Source: an uncultured Blautia sp.
GTDB taxonomy: Bacteria > Bacillota > Clostridia > Lachnospirales > Lachnospiraceae
Assembly: GCA_934408705.1 (NCBI GenBank)
Contig: CAKRVL010000017.1
Coordinates: 1-40,597 of the forward strand
Direction of reading: 5' to 3'
DNA: 40,597 nucleotides
In this document: positions 12,811 through 21,674 of the stretch, one piece after another
How positions within the stretch are numbered: position 1 is the first letter of the stretch
Layout: the number at the start of each line of letters is the position of its first letter
Position numbers and translations under genes: made by a program
The notes under the pieces: model-generated
Told to the model about the DNA's origin: nothing
Database searches by the model: none
The model's input: only the letters and a program-made list of their open reading frames with translations

Positions 12811-15800
12811 TTACTTTTCAGGAATTATTATATTCCTTATAAAATCGGTATCAGTGAGAAGCCCATCTCCAGTTTTTTTATTTATAAACACAGCTTTCCC
12901 ATTCTGATTTCCCGACAGATCAAACTCCACAGAAGCGCCTTCCACTACTCCATTTACCACCTGATCTATCTTTTCCAGCTTATAACGCATAACTTTACTT
13001 TCCTTTACCTTATAATTTCCGGCAGGAACAGTGAGGATAACTGTTTTGCACACATCAGCCCTGGTATCGGTGTTCTCCTTGGCAAATTCAATTGTATCAT
13101 AATATACATGTTCTTCCCCATCCATGTCCATTCCCTGCACAGTAAATGTAAAACAAGGATTCCCCTGTCCCCAGATAATTTCATCTCCATGGAGTATCTT
13201 GCCAAGTGTGATCGTTACCAATTTAACATTTGATAGCTTGAAGCTTTGCACCTCAGCCACATCATTCACAACACAGTTCACCGCCTCTCCCTTTTTATAT
13301 CCCGCCGGTGTCAAGAGCTCCTCCAGCACATACTCCCCGGGAGCCAGACGATTGATTCTGTGAGGACTTGCATCTGATATCCAGGTATCGATCACATCTC
13401 CAGTCCTGGTTTTCAGCTGAAGTGTCGCGCCAGAAACAGCTTTTCCTGTCACCTTATCTGTTTTCAGAAATTCAGCTTTAACATAACGGTTTTCAATTTC
13501 AATTGTATATCCATTCTCATTGTTCACCAAGCCATTTTCACCTACAGTGAACTTTCGGATAGTGTCATCCTTCACATATCCTGACGGAGCATATTTCTCC
13601 TGCAGACAGTAAGTATTTGGCTCTAAGCCCTTTATTTCAATTAATCCTTCCTTATCTGTAACATATAAAGTTTCCTTATCCTGGGTACCATCTTCCCATA
13701 AAATAAAACCCACATCGGCAATTCCCGGTCCTATTTTCCCAGCCTGCTCAGTTTCAGATATCTTTTTGATACGCACACAGTTTTTCCTATTTTCAAAGGA
13801 AACCGTCTCTTCTGGCTTTGTACTGCTGATTTTTATTTGTTTTGCCAGAGGATTAATTGCATAACCTGGAGGAGGTATTATCTCTTTTACATTATATTCG
13901 CCCAGATAAAGCTCTTTTGAAACAGCCATTCCATTTTTATCAGTGCTTACAACATCTACCGATTCAGCTGCATTTACCAGCAGATTTCCGGAAGCTGAAT
14001 AAATATTATTTGCTGCTGTGATCTCAAATGTTCCACCTGACAGTGCCTTTCCTGTTTCATCTGTTTTCTGTACAGTGATCTTTCCTTTCGGTACTGCCTC
14101 CTTTACGATCAGTTTGGTTTTTTCTGTATTTCTGGAGGTAACGGAAGGTTCTCCACCTAGCCATCCAAAGGTACTTGTAGCAATATTGTATATATGCGCC
14201 TCCTGTGCATCAGAATCCGGACTTTCCACATAATAACGCCTCAGGTTCGCACCTTTTTTCATTCCTGCCTTAATCCTTACCCTTATTTCATTTCCATAGC
14301 AGTAATCCGGCAATACAGATGAAGTGGAAATAGAAATAATATTCCCTGATAGTGTCAGCTTCCAATCTCCCTGAACACCACTGGAAGCAGCAAATGCAGC
14401 TATTTCCTCCTGTCCCACATATATTTTTATGGATTTGATTTTAAAACAATTCGCTAACGAATCTTGAAAATTAAAGCTGGTGATCATCCATTCTTTTTTA
14501 TTAGAAGGAATTGCCTGCAGAAGCTCAAATTCACAATCGAAATCTCTTCCATAATATTCTGCTGTATCCACTCTCTGCCCATCCTTCAATATCCACTTTG
14601 AAGGGCTGGCAGGTTCTGCCCTGTTAATGCTTGCCCTGTCCACCACACGGTTAGAAGTAAGTGTAACAGCCTGGGAATCTCCTTTATGCTGTGTTGTCAC
14701 TGAAAAATCATTGCTCACAGCATAAGAAGCTACATTTCCATTATAAGAACAGGAAAGCTGATCCGGACACATTTTTACGTTAAAAACCACATCGTATTGC
14801 TTTCCGTAAAAAGAACGGTTTTCAAGAGCTCCGGCAGTTGCTTTTACCGTAATATTTTTTCCATTTACAGATACTACAAACCTACTGTCTGCCCTGTTTT
14901 GACCGTTCTCATAAACAACTACAGCATCAGTTGTCTTCTCCACTCCGGTTGGAAGTATATCCACAATTTCCATCCTGTTCATATAGCCGCCATATTCATT
15001 ATCCGGTACATTTATACTTAATTTATACTGATACACAGCATCTGCAGAAGGGAGAAGAATATCCTCTTTCCAATTTTCACTCTGGAAATTAGCCGTATAC
15101 TTTCTCACAGAAGAAAAGTGGACTTTATTTTTATTCCTGATGCATTCTGTTGTCACCTCATTTGACCAGTTGGTTTGTTCTGGATTTCCCGCACGGGCAC
15201 AGGTTATAGACGCCTGGTTTTTCACTTCATACTGATAGCTGTCTTCACTATAAGAGGGCGTGAGCTGAGTAGGATTCATCTGAACCTTTATTTGAAATTC
15301 ATATGCTTTCCCATAAAATTCTGGTGACCCAAGTGCAGCTTCTGTTGCCTGAAAATGCAATACTCTTCCATCCTGCCAGATATTGAACCAAGAGCTTACG
15401 TCTGTCTCAGAAGGCAACATTTTCACGGAAGCATAACCGGCATAATCCACTCCGACAGGTAATGGGTCACTAACCCGGCAGGTGTTATAATAGTAGGCCT
15501 GATGCTCCTCTGGAATTTCTGTCTGAATCGTATAATAAAACTCAGAAGTGCTGTCTGGAATCCTATTATACCGTCCCTGAGCGGAAAGAGTATTTCCTAC
15601 CTTCTTCGTCAATACAGGATACTCAACCGGACCATACCCTTTAGCATCCCAGTTCAATCCTGCCGAAGTTTTACAGCTTCCTTTCTGTATTGCCTTAAAG
15701 ACGTTATTTATCCTGGAAGCAGTCTCTATAGACTTATTACCACATCCCGGCCGCAAAATTGCAAGGAAAAAGCCTGACGAATTATCCAGCTCATAAACCA

Positions 15801-16785
15801 CTGTGTTCTGTGGGACTTCTCCCTCGACTGCCGGTGCCGGAGCGGTGAGAACCTCGTAATTTTTATAAAAAAGAGATTTTTGAACAACATTTACTACAGA
15901 GTCCTTTGTGGCATACCGGTGTCCGATAGATCCATTTTGAAGTCTGATTCCAAACCGCTGATAAATATCGATATCCAGCCATCTGAAACGGTAATTTCCA
16001 TTGACAGGTATGTCTGTTCCACTTTTTACAACATCCACTTTTATTTCCTGAGCAGAAAGCTCATCCTTAAAAAGCAGCCACAACTCCTTTGTGGCACTCA
16101 CTCCAAACATAGGATAGATATCCGGTATTTTCGTACCTGTATAATCATAAGTATAATTCTCATAATCACTACAGGTAAGAAGAAGATCCAGTTTGGTATT
16201 CTCTAGCTTATTGTATCCCACATTAGTGATACGGAATCCATATTTCCCTTTTGCATCATTATTAAGTGCTACATAATATGGTCCTTCTACACCTGCACCT
16301 TTTCTTCTTCCTTCCACCACATTGTTACCGGCATTATTCCATGGATAAACCTGTGAGTCTACATTCCATCCAAGTCTTGTATACTTATTGCTGAACACCG
16401 CCTGCCCATTCGCTATCACTGTAAACCCACCATTTCCGTCTTTTACCGGTGCGCCCTCCTGAACAAATCCGTCCGGAGCAATATAAGTAGAAATCAGATC
16501 ATCTGTATTCCACTGTTCCGTTTCCTCAAATTTCCCATAAAAATCCCCAAAAGAATTTACATCATTTTCCCCTTCTGAAAAGAATTCCGCCTTACTATCG
16601 TCCTCCTCTTCTTCCTGTTCTGACAGAAAAAATCCCTCCTCATTTTCTTCTTCCATTTCTGCGTTTTCTTCTTCCTGCAAAACATCCTCATCCTGTGCCT
16701 TTACTATTCCGCCATAAGAGGATAACGCCACAGGAACAGCTAACAACGCTGCCAGTATTGTTTTTTTCAGTTTTCTTTTTTTCAT
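12811..16785 (-). CDS. Giant secreted pilin/adhesin-like protein with fimbrial-D2-like and CnaB domains
   Basis: 1,324 residues. A signal peptide (about 1-30, ending IVKA before QDED) is followed by an acidic stretch (33-75) and a beta-rich region (100-390) of unknown type. Three segments of about 160 residues (395-550, 560-720, 740-890) each carry a predicted-domain core with FYGKxYxF and N-P-x-Q-L-type elements like fimbrial isopeptide-forming D2 domains. Three CnaB/SpaA-like domains follow (900-1000, 1003-1100, 1101-1195), with KTDxxTGKAxSG openings and conserved Glu before PPGY, APSGY or TPAGY. A last FctA-like domain spans about 1196-1304. Isopeptide cross-links are expected from family knowledge. 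There is no LPxTG motif or C-terminal membrane helix, so it is released or held non-covalently, or linked by partners. It is last in the operon, 1 bp after the preceding stop. Confidence 0.85.
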   Translation of the reverse strand: MKKRKLKKTILAALLAVPVALSSYGGIVKAQDEDVLQEEENAEMEEENEEGFFLSEQEEEEDDSKAEFFSEGENDVNSFGDFYGKFEETEQWNTDDLISTYIAPDGFVQEGAPVKDGNGGFTVIANGQAVFSNKYTRLGWNVDSQVYPWNNAGNNVVEGRRKGAGVEGPYYVALNNDAKGKYGFRITNVGYNKLENTKLDLLLTCSDYENYTYDYTGTKIPDIYPMFGVSATKELWLLFKDELSAQEIKVDVVKSGTDIPVNGNYRFRWLDIDIYQRFGIRLQNGSIGHRYATKDSVVNVVQKSLFYKNYEVLTAPAPAVEGEVPQNTVVYELDNSSGFFLAILRPGCGNKSIETASRINNVFKAIQKGSCKTSAGLNWDAKGYGPVEYPVLTKKVGNTLSAQGRYNRIPDSTSEFYYTIQTEIPEEHQAYYYNTCRVSDPLPVGVDYAGYASVKMLPSETDVSSWFNIWQDGRVLHFQATEAALGSPEFYGKAYEFQIKVQMNPTQLTPSYSEDSYQYEVKNQASITCARAGNPEQTNWSNEVTTECIRNKNKVHFSSVRKYTANFQSENWKEDILLPSADAVYQYKLSINVPDNEYGGYMNRMEIVDILPTGVEKTTDAVVVYENGQNRADSRFVVSVNGKNITVKATAGALENRSFYGKQYDVVFNVKMCPDQLSCSYNGNVASYAVSNDFSVTTQHKGDSQAVTLTSNRVVDRASINRAEPASPSKWILKDGQRVDTAEYYGRDFDCEFELLQAIPSNKKEWMITSFNFQDSLANCFKIKSIKIYVGQEEIAAFAASSGVQGDWKLTLSGNIISISTSSVLPDYCYGNEIRVRIKAGMKKGANLRRYYVESPDSDAQEAHIYNIATSTFGWLGGEPSVTSRNTEKTKLIVKEAVPKGKITVQKTDETGKALSGGTFEITAANNIYSASGNLLVNAAESVDVVSTDKNGMAVSKELYLGEYNVKEIIPPPGYAINPLAKQIKISSTKPEETVSFENRKNCVRIKKISETEQAGKIGPGIADVGFILWEDGTQDKETLYVTDKEGLIEIKGLEPNTYCLQEKYAPSGYVKDDTIRKFTVGENGLVNNENGYTIEIENRYVKAEFLKTDKVTGKAVSGATLQLKTRTGDVIDTWISDASPHRINRLAPGEYVLEELLTPAGYKKGEAVNCVVNDVAEVQSFKLSNVKLVTITLGKILHGDEIIWGQGNPCFTFTVQGMDMDGEEHVYYDTIEFAKENTDTRADVCKTVILTVPAGNYKVKESKVMRYKLEKIDQVVNGVVEGASVEFDLSGNQNGKAVFINKKTGDGLLTDTDFIRNIIIPEK

Positions 16786-16786
16786 C

Positions 16787-17416
16787 CTACCCCTCCTTAT
16801 TATCCGCTTCCGTCTGCTTCAGATATTCCTGGTAAATTTCTTTTAGTGTTTTACCGGCTTCCTGCTCCTGAATCACACTTGCAATAACAGAAACATCATA
16901 ATTCTGTTCCACATCAAGCTCTCCTTCCAGATAGGATACAGTTTTAAGCTTCTGGAATAAAGGAGACGTAGACTCCCCTGGTTCTAGCACACTTTTATAC
17001 CCGTAAATATATTTTTTATAGTTAAATGTATGTTTCTGATACAAAAGAGTCCATTTTGCTTCATCTGCCTGAAATGTAAACAGTTCCCTGTTTTCTTTTA
17101 CACTTTTTCTTCCTGTGCTTTCGTCCAGAATGGAAATGCTTCTCATAGGGACCGTTACCTCAAGAAAAACATTTGCCCTATTTTCCCCAGTATTCATTAC
17201 GACCGGATCTTTCTCCAGAATCTGTCCCGGATAAACCTTAGACGCTTTTTCGCTACTCCAGTGTGCTTCTGTTAACTGCGCTTTCACTGAACCTGCAGTA
17301 AATACATTTTTCACCTCTCCTGCCGATCTGCTTAAATACGCAGCTGTCCCTCCTGTAACAGACAGGATTCCCACTAATATTCCGACAGTGGCAAACAGAC
17401 ATCTTTTTTTCCTCAA
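16787..17416 (-). CDS. TasA/camelysin-like secreted protein with SipW-type signal
   Basis: 209 residues. The signal GILSVTGGTAAYLSRSAG is followed by VKNVFTAGSVKAQLTEAHW, the pattern seen in SipW-dependent TasA-like proteins. It shares the template found in four neighbours: PGQxLEKDPxVxNTG (near residue 63), LEPGESTSPLF (near 142) and a final ISVIASVIQ-type strand (near 180). The protein probably forms a jellyroll-like fibre subunit outside the cell. It starts 19 bp after sipW and ends 1 bp before the giant protein gene, so it may be its closest partner. Confidence 0.83.
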   Translation of the reverse strand: MRKKRCLFATVGILVGILSVTGGTAAYLSRSAGEVKNVFTAGSVKAQLTEAHWSSEKASKVYPGQILEKDPVVMNTGENRANVFLEVTVPMRSISILDESTGRKSVKENRELFTFQADEAKWTLLYQKHTFNYKKYIYGYKSVLEPGESTSPLFQKLKTVSYLEGELDVEQNYDVSVIASVIQEQEAGKTLKEIYQEYLKQTEADNKEG

Positions 17417-17435
17417 CTTTTCTCACGCTCCTTCT

Positions 17436-17912
17436 TCATTTACCCTTCAAAAATTCTGTTCCCAGATAACATGCCAGTAACAAAAATACTGCTGCCAGTT
17501 TGCCGTTTCTGCTTCCCAGAAAGTTTAACGCATAACCTGCAAAGGGAATGCTAAATACCACGCTCCCTTGCAGGTTCTTCCAGCTTACCGGCTTGGGATC
17601 ACAGCTGTTATTGGCATCCCCTTTTGTAATAAACTGCTGTTTTTCCCTGTTACTTTCTACAACGCGGTGAGTGATCACAGTTTTCCCCTGCTCCGTGCAA
17701 TATGTAATAATCTCACCTTCCCGTATTTTCTCCGGAGATTTCGACTTTATATATACTGCACTTCCCACCGGCAGGGAGGGAGCCATACTCCCGGACACCA
17801 CGCTATAGCATTTCAACCCACCAAATGATGGAACTGAAAATATAAAAAGTATGGTCAGTACAAACAACAATGTCATTTGTCCAAGTCTGCCCACCAGCCT
17901 GCCAAAATTCAT
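17436..17912 (-). CDS. sipW: SipW-type (ER-type) signal peptidase I
   Basis: 158 residues. This membrane peptidase removes the signal sequences of TasA-like proteins. The catalytic Ser is S42 in SGSMAPSLPVGS. The general base is His82 in ITHRVV, where ordinary bacterial signal peptidases have Lys; this is the ER/SipW-type Ser-His arrangement. GDANN (98-102) is the conserved box D. One N-terminal (13-30) and one C-terminal (138-154) hydrophobic helix are present. It overlaps the upstream gene by 4 bp (translational coupling) and sits among its likely substrates. Confidence 0.93.
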   Translation of the reverse strand: MNFGRLVGRLGQMTLLFVLTILFIFSVPSFGGLKCYSVVSGSMAPSLPVGSAVYIKSKSPEKIREGEIITYCTEQGKTVITHRVVESNREKQQFITKGDANNSCDPKPVSWKNLQGSVVFSIPFAGYALNFLGSRNGKLAAVFLLLACYLGTEFLKGK

Positions 17913-19249
17913 CTGTTTTTTCCCTTTCCATATAGTTTTCTAAAAGTCAGAACCATCACAGTAAGTGCAGCAAACAAAATAAACCATTTTACTGCTGCCT
18001 GAGTAGGATCTCCGGTTTTGGGACTTGCAGCTACAGATGCATATATTTTTTCTTCTGCTCCGACTCCCTGATTTCTTTCGTTTCCTTCATGTTTTTCATC
18101 AGATGTCCCTGTATACCCATTATTTCTATTATTCTGAGCTGTATCATCTTCCACGGTATCCGAAGCTCCTGAAGATTCATTTTCTTTTTCCGGGCCGAAA
18201 GCACCACCAGCTGCCGTAAACACCCATTTTACCTTTCCAAGCATTTTTTCGTATGTATTATCCATGTCTTCACTTAATGACAGCTGCACAATCAAGCTTT
18301 TCCCGGAACCCGCTGCAAAATGTCCAAGAGAAATGTCATTTTTCATACTCCAGCCCTGTCTGGTAAGATTTCCATCAACAGACCCCTGATAAAGAACTTT
18401 ATCATTTTCCCTGATTTCTATGACCGCATATTCAGTAAGAAGCTTCTGAAGCTGTTCCAGTTTCTTTGAACTGTATTTCTTCTGCTTTGCCAATTCAGCA
18501 CGCAGGTACAGCTTAACAGGAATATCGGAATTGTTAGTAAGTCTGATCGTCTGGCTTCTCTTACAGCCCGGCTGAAGATTTTTAAAGTTCGTGAACAAAT
18601 CCGTCTTCTCACCACCTATAATCAGTTTACGGTTCTTATCGAAGGTTACACTTGTAACAACCTCACAGGTGCAGGGCTGGCTGGTAATTCCCAGTACCTT
18701 TTCGTCCATTCCCCAGATGCTCTCAAGCTCTGTACTCTCTGCCTGTATGCTTTCCAGATTCACTAGAATCCTTGCCTCTTTGTTCTTATAACGATTGTCT
18801 GCCTTTTCAGACAGATAATAGCTATCCATCAACGGCTTCCTGGTAGTTTTACCAGCACCCAGCACATCCCTGTAATACCAATAACCATCATCGCACAGCA
18901 TCCATAAATCAGTATTGTAATGAATCTGGATCATCTCCGGATCCAGTTCATGACTCTCTTTAAACTTGCCATCTGCCCCAATACTTCCAAAAACTCTCCC
19001 AATCTTTACCCGCACAAAGGAAGCTACATTGCCTTCATTTTTTATATGTACCTCCTTCACCACCTTCTGTCCCGGATCTACGTGAGCCGGTCTCATGTAA
19101 TTCTCCTGAATGGTATTTTTATAAGAAGTCATAGTCAGAAGGTTCACCGCATACTCAGATATATTCCAGGCAGCCAGGGCTGTACCGCATGCAAACAACA
19201 GGCATATAAGCACAGTTATGAAGATACATGTGAATTTGTGCTTCTTCAT
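17909..19249 (-). CDS. TasA-like protein with a C-terminal PKTGD anchor
   Basis: 446 residues. The N-terminal hydrophobic region ends ACGTALAAWN, with no AYF motif but with the same downstream plan: VDPGQKVVKEVHIKNEGNVASFVRVKI. A second beta domain (about 190-340) includes LQPGCKRSQTIRLTNNSDIPVKLYLR. A low-complexity Gly/Asn/Glu linker (about 350-400) leads to ASPKTGDPTQ, a hydrophobic helix and RKLYGKGKNR, which looks like a sortase or membrane sorting signal. It may be the cell-surface base of the fibre, comparable in role to TapA; that is inference. It overlaps sipW by 4 bp. Confidence 0.8.
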   Translation of the reverse strand: MKKHKFTCIFITVLICLLFACGTALAAWNISEYAVNLLTMTSYKNTIQENYMRPAHVDPGQKVVKEVHIKNEGNVASFVRVKIGRVFGSIGADGKFKESHELDPEMIQIHYNTDLWMLCDDGYWYYRDVLGAGKTTRKPLMDSYYLSEKADNRYKNKEARILVNLESIQAESTELESIWGMDEKVLGITSQPCTCEVVTSVTFDKNRKLIIGGEKTDLFTNFKNLQPGCKRSQTIRLTNNSDIPVKLYLRAELAKQKKYSSKKLEQLQKLLTEYAVIEIRENDKVLYQGSVDGNLTRQGWSMKNDISLGHFAAGSGKSLIVQLSLSEDMDNTYEKMLGKVKWVFTAAGGAFGPEKENESSGASDTVEDDTAQNNRNNGYTGTSDEKHEGNERNQGVGAEEKIYASVAASPKTGDPTQAAVKWFILFAALTVMVLTFRKLYGKGKNR

Positions 19250-19268
19250 GGCATCTCTTCCTTTCTGC

Positions 19269-20045
19269 TCAGCTCATGCTGTCCCTGTCTACTTCCTGCA
19301 GCGTTCCTCCTTTTATCTCTTCATCCAGCATACGATATGCCTCTGACTGGGTAGAAAAGCCTTTACTCTGAATTGCCTGGGCTGTTACCTTAAGCTGGTA
19401 ATTACCAACCTTCTGCATTTCTGTCTGATTCCAGTCTGTAGGAATAACGATATTAGTAAACAAAGTGGATTCCTCCCCGTTACTCAGGATTCCATCTCCG
19501 TTCTCTCCCATATAGTTAAAAACAAGACGGGACGCTGTAGAACGGGCTGTATCCTTTACCCAGTGTGGATTCACCATTGGATAAGATGCCAGGTAAGCCA
19601 GACTGTAACCTGGTATCCTGTCCTGGATCAATCCTGTTGCGCTTCCTTCCTTTTTGTCATAGCCGCCGCTGAAGCTTTTATCAAAGTAAATAGTCTTATA
19701 GATCAGATTCAATGCCTGACTGTCCCCAACTGGTACACCCTGGCTATCCAGAATATCCACATACATCCTTACATAGCAAGGCTCCTTTCCATTATTGTCG
19801 GAGGTTATATTCTTTACAGTGGGGTTCTTATAAACTGTATATCCTGGATACATATTCTTTCCGTCATTCCCTTCCGGATCCCAGTCAGCCTCCTTCAGCC
19901 CGATATCAAGATCACCTGTTGTAAATACATTCGTCTGAACTGCATTTTCTGTAAAATAAGCCATTGTATTTCCAATTCCAAATAACATGGCACAAGTGAT
20001 CGCGCCTGCAAACAATACATTTCTTTTTTCTTTATTAATCTTCAT
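19269..20045 (-). CDS. TasA/camelysin-like secreted protein with SipW-type signal
   Basis: 258 residues. The signal ends GIGNTMAYFT, close to the TasA/CalY cleavage context, then TNVFTTGDLDIGLKEADW. It shares with its neighbours MYPGYTVYKNPTVKN (near residue 67), SNGEESTLF (near 190) and the end YQLKVTAQAIQSKGFST. Of the set it is the most typical TasA-like member and the best candidate for the main fibre subunit. It begins 39 bp after the upstream gene and ends 19 bp before the PKTGD-tailed one. Confidence 0.87.
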   Translation of the reverse strand: MKINKEKRNVLFAGAITCAMLFGIGNTMAYFTENAVQTNVFTTGDLDIGLKEADWDPEGNDGKNMYPGYTVYKNPTVKNITSDNNGKEPCYVRMYVDILDSQGVPVGDSQALNLIYKTIYFDKSFSGGYDKKEGSATGLIQDRIPGYSLAYLASYPMVNPHWVKDTARSTASRLVFNYMGENGDGILSNGEESTLFTNIVIPTDWNQTEMQKVGNYQLKVTAQAIQSKGFSTQSEAYRMLDEEIKGGTLQEVDRDSMS

Positions 20046-20084
20046 TATTTCTCTTCCTTTCTATGCGATACATTTTTTCAAATA

Positions 20085-20771
20085 TTAGAATTCAAATAAC
20101 CCGGCTTCATATGCATTCTTCGGATTATCCAACCCGAACTGCTCTTCCCCTGTCATCTGCTGCAGAACCTGTCCGGAAATCCTGATTTCCACACCACCTA
20201 TCTTTCTGACTGCTTCCTGCCTTCTGTTATTTACACTTTTCTCTACCCACACTCTTGTGAAAAGAGGTGGCGTAGTTTCTCCTTTTCCGGAAAAATTACG
20301 TTTCAGGATTCCGGAATAATAAAAATACTGCTCCGGATCCTCTCTACTCTGATTCTCAAAGCGGATCCATTCTCCCCGCGCAGGAATATCACTGTTATAG
20401 TCAATGCTGTAGACCTTCAACACCTTGTCCATGTCTTCCTTGCATAACAGCTTTCCCCTTTTATTCTCATCAGGACAGCTGTCCGAATAAACAAACTGAC
20501 ATTTCAGAGCTACCAGCTCATTTAGATCCAGCTCTGAGGTATTGGTTATCTGCGGATCCTTAAAGATAACAGCCCCGGGAACAGTAAGCAGACCTTCTTC
20601 CGGCACCCATGAGGGTTCTGTAAGAACTGCATCGAGCCCCTTCTCCCCGGCAAATGAAAGCTGGTTTACAGCTTGTCCACTATCGCTCATATATGCCAGT
20701 GTCCCTCTTACTCCTGCTGCCAGACATAACGTAGCTCCCAGAAGCAATGCTGCTTTTTTCTTTTTGCCCAT
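20085..20771 (-). CDS. TasA/camelysin-like secreted protein with SipW-type signal
   Basis: 228 residues from the ATG at 20769-20771, which has AAGGAGG upstream; an in-frame start at 20858 lies inside the previous gene. The signal LCLAAGVRGTLAYMSDSG is followed by NQLSFAGEKGLDAVLTEPSW, the same plan as the neighbours. Other shared landmarks are VPGAVIFKDPQITN, KGETTPPLF and the end VEIRISGQVLQQ. It starts 10 bp after the stop of the preceding gene. Confidence 0.82.
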   Translation of the reverse strand: MGKKKKAALLLGATLCLAAGVRGTLAYMSDSGQAVNQLSFAGEKGLDAVLTEPSWVPEEGLLTVPGAVIFKDPQITNTSELDLNELVALKCQFVYSDSCPDENKRGKLLCKEDMDKVLKVYSIDYNSDIPARGEWIRFENQSREDPEQYFYYSGILKRNFSGKGETTPPLFTRVWVEKSVNNRRQEAVRKIGGVEIRISGQVLQQMTGEEQFGLDNPKNAYEAGLFEF

Positions 20772-20781
20772 ATGCACCTCC

Positions 20782-21309
20782 TTACAGTTCCCCAAAAGCA
20801 TCTTCCGGGGAAGAAAAGCCTTCACTCTGAACAGACTCTTCATACACAAGAATATCAAAAGGTACTAATTCTTCTTTATTTACTGTGTTTTTTATAACAA
20901 TATTATCAAATACTGTTTCCGTCTTTTCCCCCGGCTCCAGTTTTTTCTGATAATAATAGTATCCGTCATCTTCTGCCTTCCAACTGCTGTTAATCTCAAG
21001 TGGCTGGCATTGTTCCTTTGCCTTCTGGTTACTAAACTCCACCCTCACCCGAATGTACACCGGAATAACGGAATCATTCACAATGCATGGTTTTTTCTTT
21101 ATGACCTGCCCCGGACCGGGATCCTGTGGCCGCTCAAATTCTTCTTCAATATGTGTTCTGTTCTCTACAACATGGATACTGTTTACAGCTTCCTGTCGGT
21201 CGATCAGATACGCATATGCAGCAGAACCTGTAATTCCTCCCAGAAGGCAGAGTACAAGCGCAAAAATTATCCATATTTTTCTCATGGATCTCTCTTCCGC
21301 AAGCTTCAC
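20782..21309 (-). CDS. TasA-like secreted protein, first gene of the SipW operon
   Basis: 175 residues from a GTG at 21307-21309 with AAAGGAG 9 nt upstream; an ATG eight codons later (21283-21285) is a weaker choice by ribosome site. A signal segment (WIIFALVLCLLGGITGSAAYAYL) is followed by DPGPGQVIKKKPCIVND, then GYYYYQKKLEPGEKTETVF and a VQSEGFSSPEDAF end. The layout repeats that of three AY-signal neighbours, with some drift in the N-terminal part. The promoter and leader of the operon lie directly upstream. Confidence 0.8.
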   Translation of the reverse strand: MKLAEERSMRKIWIIFALVLCLLGGITGSAAYAYLIDRQEAVNSIHVVENRTHIEEEFERPQDPGPGQVIKKKPCIVNDSVIPVYIRVRVEFSNQKAKEQCQPLEINSSWKAEDDGYYYYQKKLEPGEKTETVFDNIVIKNTVNKEELVPFDILVYEESVQSEGFSSPEDAFGEL

Positions 21310-21361
21310 ACCTGCGCACTCCTTTCTATCCGGATTTCACAATGCAGACAATCTGCAAAAA

Positions 21362-21386
21362 TCAGCACATGGGAACCACCTCCTTT
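21362..21386 (-). promoter_or_regulatory. Two-codon leader frame with strong ribosome-binding site
   Basis: On the minus strand AAAGGAGG (21379-21386), eight bases, then ATG TGC TGA (21362-21370). The site is stronger than that of the first structural gene about 50 nt downstream. A ribosome stalled here could affect structure or stability of the leader. Confidence 0.45.
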
Positions 21387-21600
21387 ACCAAAATTTTAAT
21401 AAACTGGAAAATTAGAGAATAGATTAAAAATGAATTCTTAGAATTACAGCAGGACATAGCTGTACTGTGTTTTTGATTTATAAATATTCTGATATTTTGT
21501 AAATAAAAAATTAACGAATAAATGGATTATAATAACTGAATAAACAAATATGAATTATAGATTAAATTGACACGTCTCTGGGACGCATTGATTAATTGAT

Positions 21601-21628
21601 ATGATAACATGTTTTGCGAAAAAGTCAA
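21601..21628 (-). promoter_or_regulatory. Promoter of the SipW/TasA-like operon
   Basis: On the minus strand, -35 TTGACT (21623-21628), 16 bp, -10 TATCAT (21601-21606). Transcription would begin near 21594, giving a leader of about 285 nt. Confidence 0.6.
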
Positions 21629-21674
21629 GACAGGAAATATTAAAGAAAAATAAATTTTACAATATGTTTCATTT

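Larger units (their letters stand above)
21310..21674. other. Leader/promoter region between sigH and the SipW operon (365 bp)
   Basis: It holds a promoter at 21601-21628, a palindrome AATTC-TTA-GAATT (21433-21445), a hairpin ACAGC/GCTGT (21446-21463) and an ideal Shine-Dalgarno sequence in front of a two-codon frame (21362-21386). No long protein frame is convincing. Confidence 0.65.
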
